Source: Auanema rhodensis
Taxonomy: Eukaryota; Nematoda; Chromadorea; Rhabditida; Rhabditidae
DNA length: 64,000 nucleotides
Assembly: GCA_964057225.1 (NCBI GenBank)
Contig: OZ059899.1
Location: forward strand, 7,006,001-7,070,000
Direction: 5' to 3'
The notes below the pieces were generated by a model. The model saw only the letters and a list, made by a program, of their open reading frames with translations, did not search any database and had not been told where the DNA came from. Shown here one piece after another: positions 26,601-40,595 of this stretch (positions within the stretch are counted from its first letter, which is position 1; the number at the start of each line of letters is the position of its first letter). The translations under genes were made by a program, and so were the position numbers.

Positions 26601-28632
26601 ATTTTGACCAACAGCAAAGGGGGTGGAGGGGACTTTTCCTATTTAAACCACATAGAAAGAGATTTCAATTCATCAAATCACAACAAAACCAAAGGGAAAA
26701 TTGAAAATTCTTCTTGATACTAGCTAAAAAAGTTTATGCCAAATACAACTTATCAATTTAAGAATGACAGTTGTGTATACTAAGGAATCACAAATTATAT
26801 TAGTAATTTGAATCATATACACATAGTTAATCTTAGCATAATATATTAATATATAATATATTAGTAAAGCAATAACTTTATCCAGAAAACTTATCCAAAT
26901 ATAAGAAAATTGGCCCGAATATGAATATAGAAAAATATTTTTTACTTCGAAATTTTTCTTTTAATTGCCTAAATTTCCCAATTTTCAGAGAAGATCTAGC
27001 ATCCCGCGTTCAACTGACGGAAGCCCGAGTTCAGGTTAGTAGTTTAGCTTGTTTTTTATATAATAAAATATAAATTGAACGAAAATATTTTGAATTTTAT
27101 AAATACGAATAAACATCTCTCACGGGGATGCTATGTAAAACTAATTAAGAATCTATTTGCCAAAATGTTAAATGAAATTTATCTTAGCTTTGATAGAATG
27201 AACAGCATATAAATATAATTAATTGTTTTTATTTCTGTCTATATTTAACTGTAATTACCATAATCATCAGATAAGATTTAACCGAAAATATGTGAGTGAC
27301 ATCTGAAGTATACCGTTTGACACCGACAAGTTGCATAAGTGTTAAATCCTTTTCTTTTTTTTATCTTGTCTTCGGTCCGTCATCATCTTTGTCATCATCT
27401 ATCCAGCTTGTGCACTCAGCGTGAAGCAATATAACAGCCTGCTGTGATGACATTGAGCATCTTATCGAAAAGAAATATCTTAAGCAGATTCACCTGTTTC
27501 TGCTTAAGTATTACCGAATAAGATTTGGTAATTGAATGGTCAATGTTTCTCCTTATGATCATGTTATAATTACACCCACGTATAATTTAAAATTAACCAA
27601 TATAAGTTATTAAAGGGATTCAAGGTTTTTATAAATCCTCCCGCATGCAAATTTACCAAATTATGGCGATCCGAGATTCATAATTAGCGAGAGAAATCTA
27701 ATATAGCGTTTATTGAATAAATTAAAAGGGAATATTTTTAAACGATTTACTAATCTTCTTTTCTTTTAGGTTTGGTTCCAAAATCGTCGAGCAAAATTCC
27801 GTAAACAAGAACGATCTAGCAATCATCACCCATACTCACATCCTAGTCTTATTCGTAAGTTTTAAATATCTTGCTTTTGTAATATAAATTTATATAAATT
27901 ATTAATATAATTTATTTAAGCTGGTGGAAGTACCCTTCAAGATGCCCTACATCCATTAAATCTTGTAAATCAAGATTTGGTTATGGCTATGACACAACAT
28001 GCCGCAGCAAATGCTGCATTAGGTTAGTTATTTCCCATATCTATTAACAAAATTTTAAATCAATGCATATTAAGAGTATATAAGCGTAATTTTAATCAAA
28101 TATTTTAGCTGCTGAAACAATGAACCTCATGAATCCCGGAGTTAGTGCCTTAGCTGCTGCAGCTCGACGATCACAATCGCCACCCCGCTCAACAGCATCT
28201 GCTAATGCATCAGCATCTTCTATTATTTCTCCAGTTTTGCCATTCAATCTTGCTGGTAAGTTAAATTCTAAAAGTTTCAAACAAGCTAAATCCGACAAAG
28301 AGTTGTATTTAACTTCTTTTTTTCAGACACTAGCGCTCTATCTATGATGATCATGCAACAACCAACCTTGATGTACATGCAATGGGCTAAGGCTATGGAA
28401 GCTATGAAGCAACAGCAGCCTACTACATCATCTACTCAAGTGCCAGCCACTCCAAATTCACAAGCAAGCAAACTAATTCCATAGAACTTACTTATTAAAT
28501 ATTTTTCAGTCGACGCCAACCAGCTCATCTAGCCCGGTGTCACCTCAACAAGACGGAGCTGCCAGCCCAAGCAACAATGGCTCTCCAGTTAATAACTTTT
28601 CTGATTTGACAAGTCTAATCAAAAAAGATTAA
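23667..28632 (+). CDS. alr-1: Aristaless/Arx-type paired-like homeobox transcription factor ALR-1
   Basis: Sequence-specific nuclear transcription factor of the Arx/aristaless family. In C. elegans the family member acts in neuronal differentiation. Exons: 23667-24112, 24163-24246, 26989-27034, 27770-27854, 27921-28022, 28109-28255, 28327-28463, 28510-28632, giving 389 residues. The homeodomain is at about 147-206 ([19 protein letters not shown]...[16 protein letters not shown]) with Q50 and N51. An intron falls between homeodomain codons 46 and 47, the classical paired-class position. After it come HHPY and RRSQSP motifs, as I recall them in nematode ALR-1, then an Ala/Met/Gln-rich and a Ser/Pro-rich tail. 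The N-terminal 146 residues are acidic and Ser/Thr-rich. The last intron appears to be GC-AG; if it is retained, the protein ends after seven different residues. The start is the first ATG after a strong acceptor; an extra 5' exon cannot be excluded. A polyadenylation signal follows at 28671. Confidence 0.92.
24247..26988 (+). other. Large intron within the alr-1 homeodomain
   Basis: A 2.7-kb intron, far longer than most introns in this window (about 40-70 nt), interrupting homeodomain codon 31. It contains sequence-complex, GC-richer patches (about 24600-24860 and 25360-25480), a perfect palindrome ATGCGCATGCGCAT at 24654-24667 and a 6-bp hairpin at 25039-25054. No exon or ORF inside is convincing. 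Long introns in developmental transcription factors often carry enhancers; that is inference here. Confidence 0.7.
24654..24667. repeat. Perfect 14-bp palindrome ATGCGCATGCGCAT
   Basis: Fully self-complementary and unusually GC/CpG-rich for this DNA. It lies in the long alr-1 intron. It could bind a dimeric factor or be chance alternating purine-pyrimidine sequence. Confidence 0.85.
27035..27769 (+). other. Second large alr-1 intron, at homeodomain codon 46/47
   Basis: A 735-nt intron between CAG and GTT codons, at the conserved paired-class intron position. No coding sequence or repeat of note inside. Confidence 0.85.
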
Positions 28633-28670
28633 ATAATCATCAAGCGCCAATTAAATATTAAAAATATTAA

Positions 28671-28676
28671 AATAAA
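28671..28676 (+). other. alr-1 polyadenylation signal
   Basis: AATAAA 39 nt after the alr-1 stop codon, consistent with a short 3' UTR. Confidence 0.7.
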
Positions 28677-28679
28677 GTA

Positions 28680-29160
28680 TTACCAATTTTATGTCATTTT
28701 AAAGATTTTATACTTTCATTATATAGATCTGTTTCCGGTGTAATTAACATCTTTTGCATTTAACTTTGTGAAAATTCTTACCATTTTACTCATTTGTACT
28801 GTATTTTTTTATTTGCTAACTATGTTTTACGGTAGAATATGTTGCTTTATACAATTATTATGTTATATTCCACTGCTGATCTCTGCTTTTTCTGCCGCAG
28901 TGATCATAATTGCCTGATTTGGACTTCTTGAAAAAGCCTTAAGATAATAAAAAAAAAGCCCTGCAGCAAATAATGAATGCAATAATCAACTTGCCTCTCC
29001 CTTACTCAAACCTATCTCTCCCGACCCCCCCCCCCCCCTTCTTTCTTTCTCGCCCCTCTATCTCGACAAGCAATATTGTATGGTTAGAGCTTATCCTCGT
29101 GTGTCGCTTAGTTTGTTGATGTTTAGACTTTTTTCTTAATAAAAATATTCTTTTTAAAAA
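28680..29160. other. Convergent intergenic region alr-1 / mppa-1
   Basis: Non-coding DNA between two genes that converge. It contains a run of 14 C on the + strand at 29025-29038, followed by a CT-rich stretch. No other feature is seen. Confidence 0.6.
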
Positions 29161-29166
29161 TTTATT
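29161..29166 (-). other. mppa-1 polyadenylation signal
   Basis: AATAAA on the minus strand, about 130 nt beyond the stop codon of the mitochondrial processing peptidase gene. Confidence 0.6.
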
Positions 29167-29298
29167 TGTTAATCATTATGAGATCTGTACATGCAAGATA
29201 AATAACAGTAACAAAAAACAACTAATAATCTCTGAATAACAAACAAATGACCACGTTTGCCAGTTGGTTATGATAATATTTTTAAATCTAAGAATAAG

Positions 29299-31506
29299 TT
29301 ATTGCCATGAAAAATACTTTTCTTTTGTCTTGATTTCATCTAATGTCTTGTTAGCAACAGCATCATCAAGAGCTTTATAAGTCTGAAATAATGAATGAGT
29401 TTTCCGAGCACATATGAAATACATACCGATAGAACTTTCACATCACCATATCCTACAAGAGATGGTCTATGAGAAAGCATTCTTTCAGCAATTCTAATAA
29501 TATCTTTGTTTGTTACTTTATCTAAAACAACAAATACGAAACACTTACAAAAAACAACAATCAAACCTATTTTAGCCATATAATCATCAGGTTTTCTACG
29601 GTAGCCGTGTCCCATAACTTGACGAGACATATCTTCAAACATCACAGGCCTTATTTCCAAATTCATCATCAATTGAGATTTTAACTGAATCTTAGCCCTT
29701 AAAACAAAAGTACAGCAATAATAACATACTAATCGTACCTATCAAGCTCCACTTTGTCTACACCTCTAAGTAGTCTGAAGAATTGATCAAGAAGAACTAT
29801 CAAGACATTATTGATCTAAATTTTAATTAACGCATAAGAAAAAAAACATTGAAAATGCATACAGATTGTGGATCACTGCTAGCTTGTACACAGAATAATC
29901 CACTGTCAGCGTAAGAATGATTATATGCTGTTGCACCATATACCCAATAACACCTAAAGCCAACTTCTATTTGGAAAATGTTTAACAATTAACCTATTCA
30001 TGACTTCGGTGTATAATCTTGTATACATTCCTTTACCCGGACCTCCCGCTGAAAAAGAACCACCACCACCAAGTAGAGATTGCAGTACACAGAAAGCAAC
30101 AAAATCGTCATCCCTAAACACTTTTATAGGAACACAGCAAAGAAATAGCTAATACTTATAGCCTACGCCTTGAAAACCAAGCACAACATGAGCTAAGTTA
30201 GGGTATGGTGTTCCGATAGCCAAGTTTGAAAGATCTTTTTGAATCTAAAAATACAAATTATCATTATATTCTTTCCAATTTTTAAATTCTTACTCTGACT
30301 TCTCCTCCAGTATATTGAGCAATCGAATTATCAACTATAGGAACATTAGGAAGTAAAAGATCAGAATTAGCCCAAGTTGTTGTATTCCAATTTAAATGTT
30401 TTTTAACTGCAGCTTCTAAATCCTCATGAGATACTCCGACTCCTCAAAATTGGAAAATTAGAATTATTGTTGGGAGTACTTTTACCTGATACAACTATTC
30501 TTTTAGGATCATGATATTGGCTCATGTAAGAAAACACATGTTTTCTTGTGATTTTATCAAGAGCATCATCTGATGTATACTTTGAAAATCCCAGAGTATT
30601 ATCACGAAAAGCAGCCTTCAAAAATCATGGAAGTTAATGATGATATCAATATTATAGTACAGTATGAATCCAATCGGTAAGAAGTGGTTCGCACTCAATA
30701 CGTTGAGCCATATCCTGATTTTCGTACATAATAATTGCTTTGGCTTCTTCGAACTGAAAAACTAATTATTGTAATAATTTAGTAGTGTAATTCATACCTC
30801 TTCTTTAGTAACTTGGGGTCTCCAAATAGCATTACATAAAATCTCCATAACTTCATCAAGACCACTAGATAAGCAACTAGCAGCATAGAGAAATGTGTCC
30901 TATAACATACAAATTATGCAAAATTCAATCTAAAAACACTAACTTTTGTGCTCTGACAGTCTATTAATCCTCCATTACGTTCAAGGACACCATATATCTC
31001 ATCTCTAGATTTATGAACAAGAGAGGACTAAGAAAAAAAATATAAAATAATATTTCGAAACAATTAATACCCCAAAGGCAAGCTTTTCAATTATATGAGA
31101 TGTACCTAAAGGATATCCACACTCATAACGAGAGCCGCTATCAATAACAACTGGAAACAAATTATTGAAAAGATTGAATGTACATAAACCGGGTGTATTT
31201 GAATATAAATTCTTACTTCCAACAGTACAATACTCCCCATAGTGAGGTTCAGAAGCAATCCTAATTCCACTCTCCGTCTTAGAAATCTTTGTTTGAAATG
31301 GCTTATGCTCAGCAGATGTAATTTTTGTGCCTTCGATATCGCTAAGATTCTGGAGAGGAATCGACAAAGGTATTCTGGTAATATCCTATAGAAGGAATTC
31401 TTTCGTAACAGCTTTTTATTTTTTTCAGATTTACCTGCACTCTCTCTCTGATAAGACTAGAAGCGGAAAATTGGCGAATTTGACCAATTCTGAAGAACCG
31501 ATTCAT
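29299..31506 (-). CDS. mppa-1: Mitochondrial processing peptidase alpha subunit
   Basis: Alpha subunit of the matrix heterodimer that removes presequences from imported mitochondrial proteins (peptidase family M16). Fifteen exons in transcription order: 31506-31435, 31385-31217, 31150-31071, 31027-30944, 30899-30798, 30753-30661, 30615-30486, 30442-30294, 30244-30156, 30113-29994, 29953-29863, 29815-29739, 29697-29567, 29521-29427, 29382-29299; 521 residues, the family's usual size. The Arg-rich N-terminus contains IRQFSASS, typical of a cleavable presequence. SHIIEKLAF at about 99-106 stands where the catalytic beta subunit has HxxEH, so this is the non-catalytic alpha. The glycine-rich substrate-binding loop [15 protein letters not shown] is at 338-352. 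It is head-to-head with rab-14 across about 490 bp, so the two may share a promoter region. Confidence 0.95.
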
Positions 31507-32884
<1,378 letters not shown>

Positions 32885-33431
32885 TTAATGGAGAATAAGT
32901 AAGCATGCTACATATTTCTAATTATATATATATTGCGTTATCAATAGTTTTATATAGATTTTCTATCATCCTTTTCGACGAATATCATTGTTTTATTTTT
33001 TCTACTTAGGGAATCTCCTATTTCTCTTCCACGACTTTTGCAGCTTCTTGTTTGTAGATATTTGAATTAACTTATATTTTCATGGGTTTGATCGATGGTC
33101 ATTAGGAGAAATAAATTTCATGAGTTCTAAAACAAATACTCCTCCATCAGATGGACCATTCCATTAATTTCACTGTGTTAATAATTATTTTAAAGCACAA
33201 TTTTAATCGCTAGCTAGTCTGGCGTTTCTGCATAACGTTATTGTACCTGTGGAATTTTTGATCCATACATGCTAAATGTGATAGTAAACGAACTTCGCAC
33301 TTGAATAAATTTTCATCAATTTATGAATAAGTGACAATATTATATTAATACAAATGGTTGAGTAACCCGGGCATGAGATCATACAAGTTAGTTAATTAAG
33401 TACATTACAAAAATAGAAGCAGATTCGAAAT
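32885..33431. other. Convergent 3' region rab-14 / NSD gene
   Basis: Non-coding 3' UTR and intergenic DNA. AATAAA on the + strand at 33110-33115 and 33304-33309 are candidate rab-14 polyadenylation signals. No other feature is seen. Confidence 0.55.
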
Positions 33432-36400
33432 TTATGGACTAAACTTGTTATTTCTTCGCCCTCTGCTAGACCTTTGCGGAAGATAGCTTTCAACATCTCT
33501 ATTGGCAGCCTTAACATTCGAATTTAGATACCACATAATACAAATTAAACTTACTAAGACATCCTGGACAACAAGGATAAAATTGTCAGTAGGATGCAAT
33601 TTGGCTCTGGTGACCTTAATTTCGACTGACTATAAGAAAAACTAATAATTAAACTACCTCAGTTATTTTGTTCTGAACAATATTATCTGGCGACTCATCT
33701 GGTTGAGATTCGCTATCACTGTCACCTGCCGGTTCCTAAAACATTTCAGTTCAAGATAAAACAAAAGTAGAACCTTACGTTTACTATTATATTGTTAGAA
33801 TGATTATCGGATTTACATCCTTTGACATCTCTCGCTTCAGGAGCTTTTGTGGCATCAATTGTTGTTGAATCAGAATTTGAACCTGATTCTGAAGGGTTTT
33901 GAATAAGAAAATAGCATATATGTCTTTCTTTGTATTTCTAACTTTTCAATTTTTTCTTAGAAACTTTCCCGTTATTTCTTTTCGCTTGTGGAGCAGTTAC
34001 AGTTGTCTCTGGTGTAGAACCACGCTTTCGACTTCGTTTGTTGGATTTTTCTTCAACTTTATCTTCCACGGCATTTTTTCCGTCTTTCTTTTTTTCGCGT
34101 CTTTCAAGCTCTGAGCAAAAGTGTGCGACGAACTCATTTAATAATAAATACCTGTACGACCAAGTTTACCGGTACAGTTAATTGCTTCGCAACGACATTC
34201 AGGTAAAGGTGTTCCAACAGTATATTCTTGCATATCATAGTTAAAACACAGTTCTTCCCCAATCTCAACATCTCTTTTCGTGAATATTGCAACTCTCCTG
34301 TCATACTGAAAACAACATATAACATACGCAACCATATTGAAAACGTTTACCCGAAGAGTGGAGCCTTTGCCTACACCATTTGAACTTACCACAGCTTCAA
34401 TAGTTTCAACAACACAGTTGGGATCACACGAGTGATTTAAAAATCTGAACACAACTTTCCATTACATGTGATAAATCAAGCTAACCTCGCTATATTTCCT
34501 TTATATTTGCAATCGATCACTCTATTTTTATCGAGCTGCATCATATAATGCTTTTCCTCATCATTTTTGCAACGAGCAGATTGATCAATTCGGCGCTGCT
34601 TTTCGGTAAGACTAATGATTTCTCCCGCATATTCAGCGATGAAACTTCCCTAAAAACAAAAACTATTATTACCAAGTCAAACAATTCTCAGTAAAACCTG
34701 TGGGACTCTAGCTGTGGCAAAGACACCAGTTCCTTTCAATTCAGTTCCTTTAGCAACAATATCAGGGTTAGTTGATTTTCTCGAAACATATCTATTGGAA
34801 CAACCACCCTTTTTTTTCTCGCAACTTTCAGGGCATTCTTGATGAGTGCTCCTGTTTTGACATTTACTCTTGGGTCCACATCGATCAGGTTCTTCCTACA
34901 TTTTGCGTAGCTTAATAATTAAAAAAAGATTTACCGGGCAATCACACATTACATCCTCTTCTTGTACAGGGGCTAGGCGAGGCTTTGGGCACTCGGAATG
35001 GTATACAGATGTCTAGAAAAAAAAGGTTATATGATATAATTTCAATTACTTACTTTAATTTTAGTATATTTTTCATTCATAACATTGAAAACGGGTCGCG
35101 GAACATAGATTCTGTCATCCATCAGCCTCCAAGCTAAATTCCATTTTTTATATAATAATTCGATTAAAAAAATATATACTTTCAATATAATCTCGATCTT
35201 TCTTGTTTTTTCCAATTAAACTGAAAGACCCACTGAACATAGGAACAAGGGTTGATGCAGGCAGTAATGAGAAAAGATTTGCACATCCAGCCCATTTCAC
35301 CGCTATATAGCCTGGCTGATTCAATTTAGAACCGTACTTGTCTCTAAACCAGCTAATAATTATAAAAATTGAAAAAAAAAACTACTAACAATGATTTACA
35401 ATGAGCAGGATAATCACTTAGTGCTACGGAAGTACCAGCAAAGTATCTGAACAAAATAATAATAATGATGATAATAATAATAATACTCCAGTTACCCATT
35501 GTTATATTTGGCAATAATAAATTGATTGATTCTAATGGATTCCCCATGAATGCAACTTTCACAAAGTGGATCTTTATCATTGAATCGACTTCCTGAGTAA
35601 AAAAATACAGAAAATGAACTATTGGAATATTTACCTAGAATAACTTCAACTCGTCTACATCTAGCATGATACGAACGAATACACTGAGAGCATGGCAATA
35701 ATATATCAATACCTATGAAGTAAGAGATAAACAGAGAAAACGAAAACTTCCTATTACCTGTTGTACCTTTATCTTCACATTCACAACAGAATGGCAAATG
35801 ACCTTTAGATCCATTTTTTATACCAGAATACTTACTATGAACATGACATGTAACTTGTTCTACAGTAACCTGAAATATTTTAATATACCTAAGGAGAAAA
35901 TGTAGTGTTGACCTCAGATGTTGAATTTTCATTTTTCCTCGTTTTAGTAACTTTCTGAATATTTGACCCTGCTGGGCGACAGAGATCATGAAAAGCTCGA
36001 TAACATTCCGAACATTCATAGACTCTACCTAAAACTCATTCATTAGAATGTTAATAAAAATTGGTTTCACCCAGAGTAGCTGTATTTTTTTTCCTTTCAA
36101 ACCAACATAAATCACAATGATGCAGAGGACAATAGTAACTACCTACTAAGGTTTTTAAATATTCGAAATTAAAATCCCCAGCATTATAGCCCTAAAAGAA
36201 TGCACCATATACAATATTTGAGCAGCATCGAAACCTGAGCACATGACATGTGAAAACGAGTTTGACATTTCCCACCAGGTCCTTTCTTAGAGCATTGTTG
36301 TAACGGTTCGTCTTTAAGACCTGGTTCTAGTTGACAAATGAAACAGCGTTCTAGATAATTACTTTAAATTCGGTGAAGGTAAACTAATTCAAACCTTCTT

Positions 36401-37548
36401 CTACATCCCGATTTAATCTAGATTGGTGCATCCAAACAGCTGAAATATGATGTTACATATGAGCAATTAGTCTATGCTCACTTTTCACAGTGTCAGGCGC
36501 ATCGGATTCAGACTTTGAAGAGACCACTTTACTTCCTTTATCGTTTTTCTCATTACTTGTGTTCACAATACTTTCATTACTGTGAGTATTCATTAGGCAG
36601 ATTTAATGTAAAAACTTACCCTACATTCTCCTTGGCTTCTTTTGAAGTATCTATACTTTCCCCATTACTGCCATTCGGAACACTGTCATCAAGAGAACCT
36701 AGTACAAAACATAACAACAGGAAAGCCAATATTTAAATACTTAGTGTTGAGATAGATGCTTCCTTTTCAGAATTTATGCTCGATTTGTTGCTTACGGTTT
36801 CTACGGCATTTTCCTTATCCTAAACTATTTTGTAACAAGTAAAATAGAACATACTCACGGATTCTTCTGTAATAGGCTGAGTATCACGTTCATCTCTCAT
36901 CATGATAGTTCGCAGTATTTCACTAATATAAATAAAAAATACAACACCAAATAACATTAGCTTACGTCAAATCTTCATCAAAAATTTTTTGATCACAAAT
37001 AGTGCTAATAAGTTCTTCACAAGCATCAAGGACAGGGTCTAGAATAAAAGATACAATAATACAAAAACATGTAATTCACCTGATTTAGTCATTATTTTGT
37101 TAGAAACTATTTCAGAAATAATTTCTTTGATTTTAGTTCGCATTTCTTTGGTATTACATCTTACTAGTTTAGCGGCCTGGAAGATCCAAATGAGCCCAAA
37201 ATTTCATATAAACACACTTTCAATCGCCGATTATTCCATAATATTAAACGCTTTAGATCCATCACTAAATGGATCATCCCATCCTCCTGAAACTAAGAAA
37301 CGGTGAAAAAAATTTATGTATCGACTAACATTTGTTCCTAGAAGTTTATCATGCCATTTCTTATAATTTGTTACTTGTTTTCTAAAATGTTCAACCAATT
37401 CCTTGTCTAGTTTAATATTATAGGAAGGCAGGGGCCATCGTTTCGGTTTCAGAAATCTATTTATAATTTATATTATATAAAAAGTAACACAAAAGAACTT
37501 ACTCTAACGACGTGGAGTTATTTAAAGTTTCCATTATATTTTTTCCAT
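33432..37548 (-). CDS. NSD-family histone H3K36 methyltransferase (PHD-PHD-PWWP-like-AWS-SET-postSET)
   Basis: Nuclear SET-domain methyltransferase of the NSD group, whose members methylate H3 Lys36; the C. elegans member is MES-4. I read 29 exons joining in frame to about 974 residues. Approximate order: acidic Ser-rich N-terminus (1-258); PHD-like zinc finger (260-335, CFICQLEP...FHMSCAQ); Cys-rich segment (340-358); PHD (about 404-455, CCECEDKG...CSQCIRSYHARC); PWWP-like segment (about 460-540) lacking a clear aromatic cage; AWS (598-635); SET (642-770) with the AdoMet-binding FLNHSCDPN at 724-732 and GEELCFNYDM; post-SET CRCEAINC; then a basic and acidic low-complexity tail. Stop at 33432-33434. 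The ATG at 37548 lies 11 nt after a TTTCCAG acceptor. The acceptor chosen for the third exon (37286) is one of two in-frame options. Family call is firm; orthology to mes-4 is likely but unproven. Confidence 0.88.
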
Positions 37549-37559
37549 TAGCTAAAAAT

Positions 37560-37566
37560 CTGGAAA
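37560..37566 (-). promoter_or_regulatory. Probable SL acceptor of the NSD gene
   Basis: Minus-strand TTTCCAG is 11 nt upstream of the ATG, the same arrangement as at the neighbouring genes. Confidence 0.5.
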
Positions 37567-38528
37567 TACAAGAACTATTATTATGGTCTATTGCATGATG
37601 GTTACAAAAATTTGCTTTGGAAACTGAATGTAAAATTTTTTATAAATATTATGGTTTGTTATGGATGTTTCGAAACTTGGCAAACCCAACCTTTCTCTAT
37701 CGTGATTCAAAAATAGTAATTGAAATTCACTGTTAATGCATTTCAAACCAATTCAAAAATAATAAGAAACGCAATAATTATCCAAAACTATGCCAGTTTA
37801 AAATAGTGCATTAATATACTCATGTAAATCATAAAAAATCTTATGAAATATAAGATAATATAATAATAAATTTATCACAATCATAGTCGTATCTTAGCGC
37901 ATCCATTTCAGAAATTCGAAATTCCCGCCATAATCCGGGCGTCAATTTCCGTAACGTTCAGAAGATTTCGTTCCATCCTCGGTAGTCAACAATCAATCAA
38001 TATATAGTTTTCCATAAACAGATACAGCTGAGTGAATACAGTTTTCCACCACACCAGTAAATAAAGCTTGAGATCAGAGTTGAAAGAAAGTATTTTAATT
38101 ATAACGTATATTTTCCATTAATATTAAAAAATTATTCAATTCGTTTTACTCAAAATTGAAAACAGAAAATTTACTTCGCTTGCGCAATATGTTTTTAGGT
38201 GATGTGGAGATAGTTGTCCCCAGGGCTGATATGTACTTAATTTTAAGACATGCTGTAAAATAGAATTTATGCGTTTCAGACCACTTGAAATATCTATTTA
38301 TTCATTTTTCTTACCACGTTTATATTATGAATTACGCTTTGTTCATACCTTTACTCAAACGCTCAATTTAAAAGGCAAAGATAGAGAACAATTAATGTCA
38401 TGCTTTATTAAGCTGTGAGAAAATATTATCACGTTTGACAGATAAGACTTCTTAAGTCATCACCTGTTATGGTACTTTATTCGCATTCAGCAGAGTAAAA
38501 CAAACTCTTTGGTAAATCATTTATTGGT
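37567..38528. other. Intergenic DNA between transporter and NSD genes
   Basis: About 1.1 kb separates the two minus-strand coding regions. This is too long for a tight operon, although polycistronic transcription is not excluded. Nothing else was recognised. Confidence 0.55.
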
Positions 38529-38534
38529 TTTATT
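38529..38534 (-). other. Transporter polyadenylation signal
   Basis: AATAAA on the minus strand about 140 nt after the stop codon of the nucleoside transporter gene. Confidence 0.55.
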
Positions 38535-38673
38535 TCATTAAAATTTAGTTTTTAACAATTACACCAAGTGTAAATATAAATGTTCAGAAAATTTGTAACA
38601 ACGGCTTAACGAAATGAAAATAAGTAACAATTTCAGAAATTCTACAGTGAATAAGTAAATTAAAAAATTCAAT

Positions 38674-40595
38674 TTAGATCAAGGATCCTAAGAAGAGGGA
38701 GAAGAGAACTCCGGATAAGATTCCAAGGATAAGGAAGAAAGCGGCCATAGTTCCAGCAACACGTTGCTTAGAGGGCGCAACAGTGCTAAAAAAACAGTTT
38801 TAACTAGTGAAATAGCAGGTTTTACTTACGTGTTAGCATACATCATCGACATTCCACTGTAGTATCCATTTGTTGTGCTCATAAGCATAGCACCAAACAG
38901 ATATATATAGACATTGTCGAAAAGAACGGGAAGCGTTCTAGTTTCTGGACGGCAATTACAGAAAATGAAGAAAGGGATAAAGAGAAGACGAAGGAAGACG
39001 GGAATCCAAAGTTTCTTAGCACTTGGCTTAAATATGATATTGTTTAAATAATGATAAGAATAATAAACTACCATTTGTTTCACTCCAGCTAACAGAGATC
39101 CGATGAAAGAGAATACGTTGAAAAGAAGGAAAGTGGTAACGGAAACAAAAAGCTTCTCTGAATATAGAACAGTGAGTACGGTGTTATTGTTTAAAACATA
39201 CCGGGGATCCAGAAGTCGTAAGCTTCTCCTTTAGAATTTGGAGAAACAGTTACCATCAATCCTGGGAAAACAGTGAGAGTTACGAAGAACACAGTGAAAA
39301 CATTTGCAAATTGTGGAGCACCCTGAAAACAGTTTAGATTTTGATTCGACGATCGGTAGATTCATACCTCTTTGAAAGTACTGATGTAGTCTCTAACACC
39401 TGGACGTCCATGTCGAGCGACTTCTTCTTCTCTATTGAGTTCAGCTTTGCGACTATAGTGAAGAAAGAATTCCTAAAAAATTGTATTGTACAATCCTTTT
39501 TATGAATAAAATGGTGTAAATTAGAATTTTCTCACTTGTTTTCTTAGGAAGAAGATAGAGATGAAACAGATAACCAATGAAAGAAAAGCGACTCCGAAAA
39601 ATGTCATGGCATTAAATTTTACATCGTTTGAAACTAAACAAAACAGAATTTAGAAAGGTCACTCTTCAATAAATTTAAGCTTACGATTTGCGGTCAAAAT
39701 AGCAACAACTGAAACAAAAGTACCGCAGATATTATTTCCGATAATGACGGCATTAGTATAACGGAAAGGAAGTTCAGAAGCAACTCCGAAAATGCTATAA
39801 AGTCAGATTAGAAAAATGTCAGATTAAAAAATATCTTATCATACCAATTTTGATAGAGACCATTAGCTGCGTTTAAAACGACAATTGTAGCAATGGTAAT
39901 CCAGAAGAAGAGTGACATATCTAATAATAAAGAACAATCAAACTGACTTCCAACGGTACTACTTACATTCCCAGGTGTTCTGATAAATGTAGTACATAGT
40001 GATCACAAGCATACTAGCAACAACAGAAAGAGATCCACAAACTGTTTTAAGGATATCCATTCTAAAAAAATTGGATATTTGGAGAAATATGTCTCACACA
40101 CTACCTGAAGTAAGAGGCAGCGAAGATATTAGCGAAATTGAACAAAAGATTGGGAGCTTGAGCAGCGATGAGTTGGTAATGCATAAAGTTTTCAGAGTAT
40201 GAAGTGGGAACCGAAGTTCCGTTTTCAATAGCCTTCATCTTATAATTAGTGTAGTACTAAAAATCTCAATAATTAATTTTATAAGATTACAAAAACCATA
40301 CATCTGGCCCAATTGTCATGAAGGCATTCCATGGTAGAAGAGTTCCGATACCGTGGAACAAAACAATACAATACACGATACTCCAGACATCAGTTGGTGC
40401 TTTCTCCTCATCCTCAACAGTAAATGGTTGCAAAACATCGCGTTTTTCAGCATCTGCAACAAGTGAATTTATTAAACGAATGATATTGTTATAGCTCACC
40501 TTGTGATCCAGTCAACGGCTGGGACTCTAAAAAAAAGAAAGAAAAGTTTATAAATATCAAATTGAAAAAAACTGACCTGCAGCACTATCGGCCAT
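38674..40595 (-). CDS. Equilibrative nucleoside transporter (SLC29/ENT family)
   Basis: Integral membrane carrier for facilitated nucleoside diffusion. Thirteen exons in transcription order: 40595-40577, 40526-40500, 40453-40302, 40256-40105, 40061-39967, 39920-39845, 39794-39685, 39633-39536, 39472-39368, 39322-39202, 39157-39072, 39026-38830, 38785-38674; 449 residues, the family's usual size. A short hydrophilic N-terminus precedes the ENT signature of the first helix, HGIGTLLPWNAFMT. An extracellular loop with a potential glycosylation site (NGTS) follows, then about ten further hydrophobic segments, an Arg/Glu-rich central loop (SRKAELNREEEVARHGRPG), a P-x-TR segment and a C-terminal helix ending LFSLFLGSLI. 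Family identity is firm; which ent paralogue cannot be told. Unlike its neighbours, it shows no clear TTTCAG acceptor just before the ATG. It is divergent from the next gene. Confidence 0.92.
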
